Shown piece by piece: positions 62,298 to 64,000 of a DNA stretch of 64,000 nucleotides. The DNA is from Flavobacterium sp. ASV13 (GTDB lineage: Bacteria > Bacteroidota > Bacteroidia > Flavobacteriales > Flavobacteriaceae). How positions within the stretch are numbered: the first letter of the stretch is position 1; every line of letters begins with the position of its first letter. The stretch lies in contig NZ_JQJY01000004.1 of NCBI RefSeq assembly GCF_000745775.1, forward strand, positions 124,001-188,000, read 5' to 3'. The notes under the pieces were generated by a model that searched no databases, was not told where the DNA came from, and saw nothing but the letters and a program-made list of their open reading frames with translations. Made by a program: the position numbers and the translations under genes.

Positions 62298-63047
62298 TCA
62301 TTTATTTTTTCGCTGAAGTTTTAAAAGCTTAGCATATTTCATATAGGAGAAAAAAGCTTGAATCATTGAAAATGTTAGTCCATCTAATCCGTTTACAAAA
62401 CCTTTTTTAAAAAAATAACATCTTACAAAAGCTACCGTTCCGTTTAATATTGGTTTAAAACTATTTACTCTTTTTCCTTGCTCGTAAAGCTGTTGTGCAT
62501 GCCAGGTTGAATATAAATTTTTCTTATTTATAAATTGGTCAAAACTTTCCCAAGCATAGTGATTGATATGCACTTTTAAATGTGCTTTATTATTTCCTGA
62601 AACCTTTTGATGCACTCTGTCTTTTGACGGAGAAGCAGTTTTTTTATTAAAAAAACGTGCTGTTTTGTCAGGATACCAGCCTGCAAAGTCTATTTTCTTT
62701 CCTCCTAAATAATTATACAATCTAAAAGTAAAAACATCAAAATCTTGATTTTCGTATTTTCTCGACATTATGAAGTTTTCGGCGTCTTGGGCCAAAATCT
62801 CATCAGCATCCAGATTTAAAATCCAGTCATTTTTACAATATTGAAGTCCATGAATTCTTTGCGGTCCATCTCCTAAAAACATTTGAGAGATAACTTTAGC
62901 TCCTTTTTCTTCTGCAATTTTTACTGTATTATCAGCACTTAATGAATCTATAACAATTACTTCGTCACAAATTCTAAACAGAGCGTCTATACATTTCCCA
63001 ATATTTTTTTCTTCATTATAGGTTATTACCAATCCGCTGATTTCCAT
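62298..63047 (-). CDS. family 2 glycosyltransferase (KdtX/WaaE-like)
   Basis: 249 residues. GT-A fold: ISGLVITYNEEKNIGKCIDAL, a DxD motif in WILNLDADEILAQDA (about residue 90), and the C-terminal GYP-like region replaced by FAGWYPDKTARFFNKK. This family transfers glucose to LPS core in other bacteria. Paired with the deacetylase gene (8-base gap), pointing to surface polysaccharide or LPS assembly. Confidence 0.9.
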   Translation of the reverse strand: MEISGLVITYNEEKNIGKCIDALFRICDEVIVIDSLSADNTVKIAEEKGAKVISQMFLGDGPQRIHGLQYCKNDWILNLDADEILAQDAENFIMSRKYENQDFDVFTFRLYNYLGGKKIDFAGWYPDKTARFFNKKTASPSKDRVHQKVSGNNKAHLKVHINHYAWESFDQFINKKNLYSTWHAQQLYEQGKRVNSFKPILNGTVAFVRCYFFKKGFVNGLDGLTFSMIQAFFSYMKYAKLLKLQRKNK

Positions 63048-63055
63048 GTTTTTCT

Positions 63056-63769
63056 TTAAAATAATTTAAGTTTCCCAATCCTCAATTTTAACCTAAATCT
63101 AAACAGACTGTCTTCTCCTTTTATGTCTATTCTTTTAACCAAATAATTATTTTTAAAAGGAAATTTATTTACTCTGTTTCCAATTCTTAAACCATAATTC
63201 ATGCCATTTTCACGCATAATTTTTTCAAAAACAGCAAATTGAACCTCTTTCTTTGCATAATTACCAAATGGATACGCCAAAACAGGTTTTATATCTAATT
63301 GATGTTCTCTAATAAAATTATTTGACTTTATAAAATCAGCTTCTAATTCCTCTTTTGATAATGAACTATATCTTTTATGCTCAAAAGAATGATATCCTAA
63401 TTCGATTAGATTACCGTCCAAACCTTTCAACTGCTCAACACTCATTATTTTCTCTTTTCCTTCAATCCAGTAATCAAAATTTCCAACGAAAGAAAATGGT
63501 ATAAAAAAAGATGCTTTTATTTGGTATTTTTCAAGTAAAGGCACTGCGTACAAAAGTTGACACTCTGTAACATCATCAAAAGTGATTATAATGCTTTTTG
63601 AAGGCAGTGTTTTTAAATTCTCTAAATCTTTAAAATGAAATGTTGTATAATTATTATCGCGAAGAAATTTTAATTGCGATTCTAATTTTGACACAGAAAT
63701 ACTTAAGTCAAAAGATTTAGCTTCATCTTCAACTACGTTGTGGTACATTAAGATTGGTAACTTTGACAT
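63056..63769 (-). CDS. polysaccharide deacetylase family protein
   Basis: 237 residues from the ATG at MSKLPILMYHNVVED; an ATG-like start 12 codons upstream would put basic residues before the first strand and is not preferred. NodB-like carbohydrate esterase 4 features: PSKSIIITFDDVTECQLLYA (metal Asp region), ELGYHSFEHKRYSSL (metal His pair) and PVLAYPFGNY. Cytosolic by sequence, so the substrate may be a lipid-linked sugar. Likely operon with the GT2 gene. Confidence 0.88.
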   Translation of the reverse strand: MSKLPILMYHNVVEDEAKSFDLSISVSKLESQLKFLRDNNYTTFHFKDLENLKTLPSKSIIITFDDVTECQLLYAVPLLEKYQIKASFFIPFSFVGNFDYWIEGKEKIMSVEQLKGLDGNLIELGYHSFEHKRYSSLSKEELEADFIKSNNFIREHQLDIKPVLAYPFGNYAKKEVQFAVFEKIMRENGMNYGLRIGNRVNKFPFKNNYLVKRIDIKGEDSLFRFRLKLRIGKLKLF

Positions 63770-64000
63770 GTATTTTTTTTTTGCAAATCTATATATTAAT
63801 AGCATTATTTATAACAAAAATTAAAAAATTATGTTAAAAAATAATATTGATGTAAAATACGCGTTTGTTAGCTCCTTTTTATTTTACCAAAACACTAATA
63901 ATCAGTAAATTAAAAAATATATGCTCAATAAAAAATACCCAATTATAAAACTAAATAGCTTTATTTTAGGAGAAATTAAATAATGTTTTAGATACACTTA
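63770..64000. other. right-edge intergenic sequence, no gene seen
   Basis: AT-rich sequence upstream of the deacetylase gene. No open frame or hairpin was recognised. Confidence 0.4.

Overview
The window looks like a chromosomal segment of a flavobacterium (Bacteroidota; Flavobacterium or a close relative). The DNA is AT-rich. Promoters fit the Bacteroidota -7 consensus TAnnTTTG, in the best cases with TTG about 19 bases upstream. There are many short-signal lipoproteins, a CcoN-CcoO fusion, a prfB gene with a programmed frameshift, and the gene content expected of an aerobic heterotroph. No rRNA, tRNA, transposase, phage module or CRISPR array was seen.

Layout. 1-3.4 kb: a partial DUF47 gene, hutH and a lipoprotein, all on the minus strand. 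3.8-8.95 kb: the threonine operon thrA-thrB-thrC, preceded by a Thr-rich leader peptide that suggests attenuation and ended by a clear terminator. 9-11.2 kb: an accessory patch with a small Cys/His protein, an attC-like folded site and an FRG-domain protein. 11.4-19.8 kb: a lipoprotein, a small hypothetical, a methyltransferase-like protein with an export-type N-terminus beside a membrane-anchored FAD oxidase fused to an unknown domain, a YcxB-like protein, an S10 peptidase, a GNAT enzyme and HutD. 20-27 kb: DUF3037/HipA-like kinase pair, NAD(P)H-hydrate dehydratase, gcvT, an S41 protease, YebC and a tiny lipoprotein. 27-34.4 kb: two tandem LamG paralogues, a cysteine synthase-like enzyme, oligopeptidase B, YbaB and threonine aldolase. 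34.7-39.4 kb: prfB, msrB, lpxD and a TetR-controlled membrane-protein cluster. 39.6-42.8 kb: acyl-CoA carboxylase beta, DoxX and two unknown proteins. 42.9-53.8 kb: hemN, the full cbb3 oxidase cluster (ccoI, S, NO, Q, P, G, H and a TauE/SafE-like protein) and a Crp/Fnr regulator. 53.8-64 kb: mazG, DUF5606, def, FUSC protein, mqo, ruvX, a stand-alone PAS protein, dapD, and two surface-glycan genes (GT2 and polysaccharide deacetylase).

How the parts work together. The respiratory block reads as one regulon. hemN and ccoS-NO-QPGH each carry an FNR/CRP-like palindrome (ATGA-N6-TCAT) exactly 22 bases upstream of a TAATTTTG box, and ccoI carries the same palindrome at nearly that distance. A Crp/Fnr gene lies next to ccoI. 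A second small circuit is the TetR gene, with near-identical palindromes at its own start and over the promoter of the neighbouring membrane-protein operon.

Most intergenic spacers that are not promoters hold inverted repeats. Several are built from 7-8 base words repeated within each arm; two of these sit inside the thr operon. Other notable sequences are a long hairpin element between nnr and gcvT, a REP-like hairpin and a nested palindrome. Functions are inferred from sequence alone; no database search was run.
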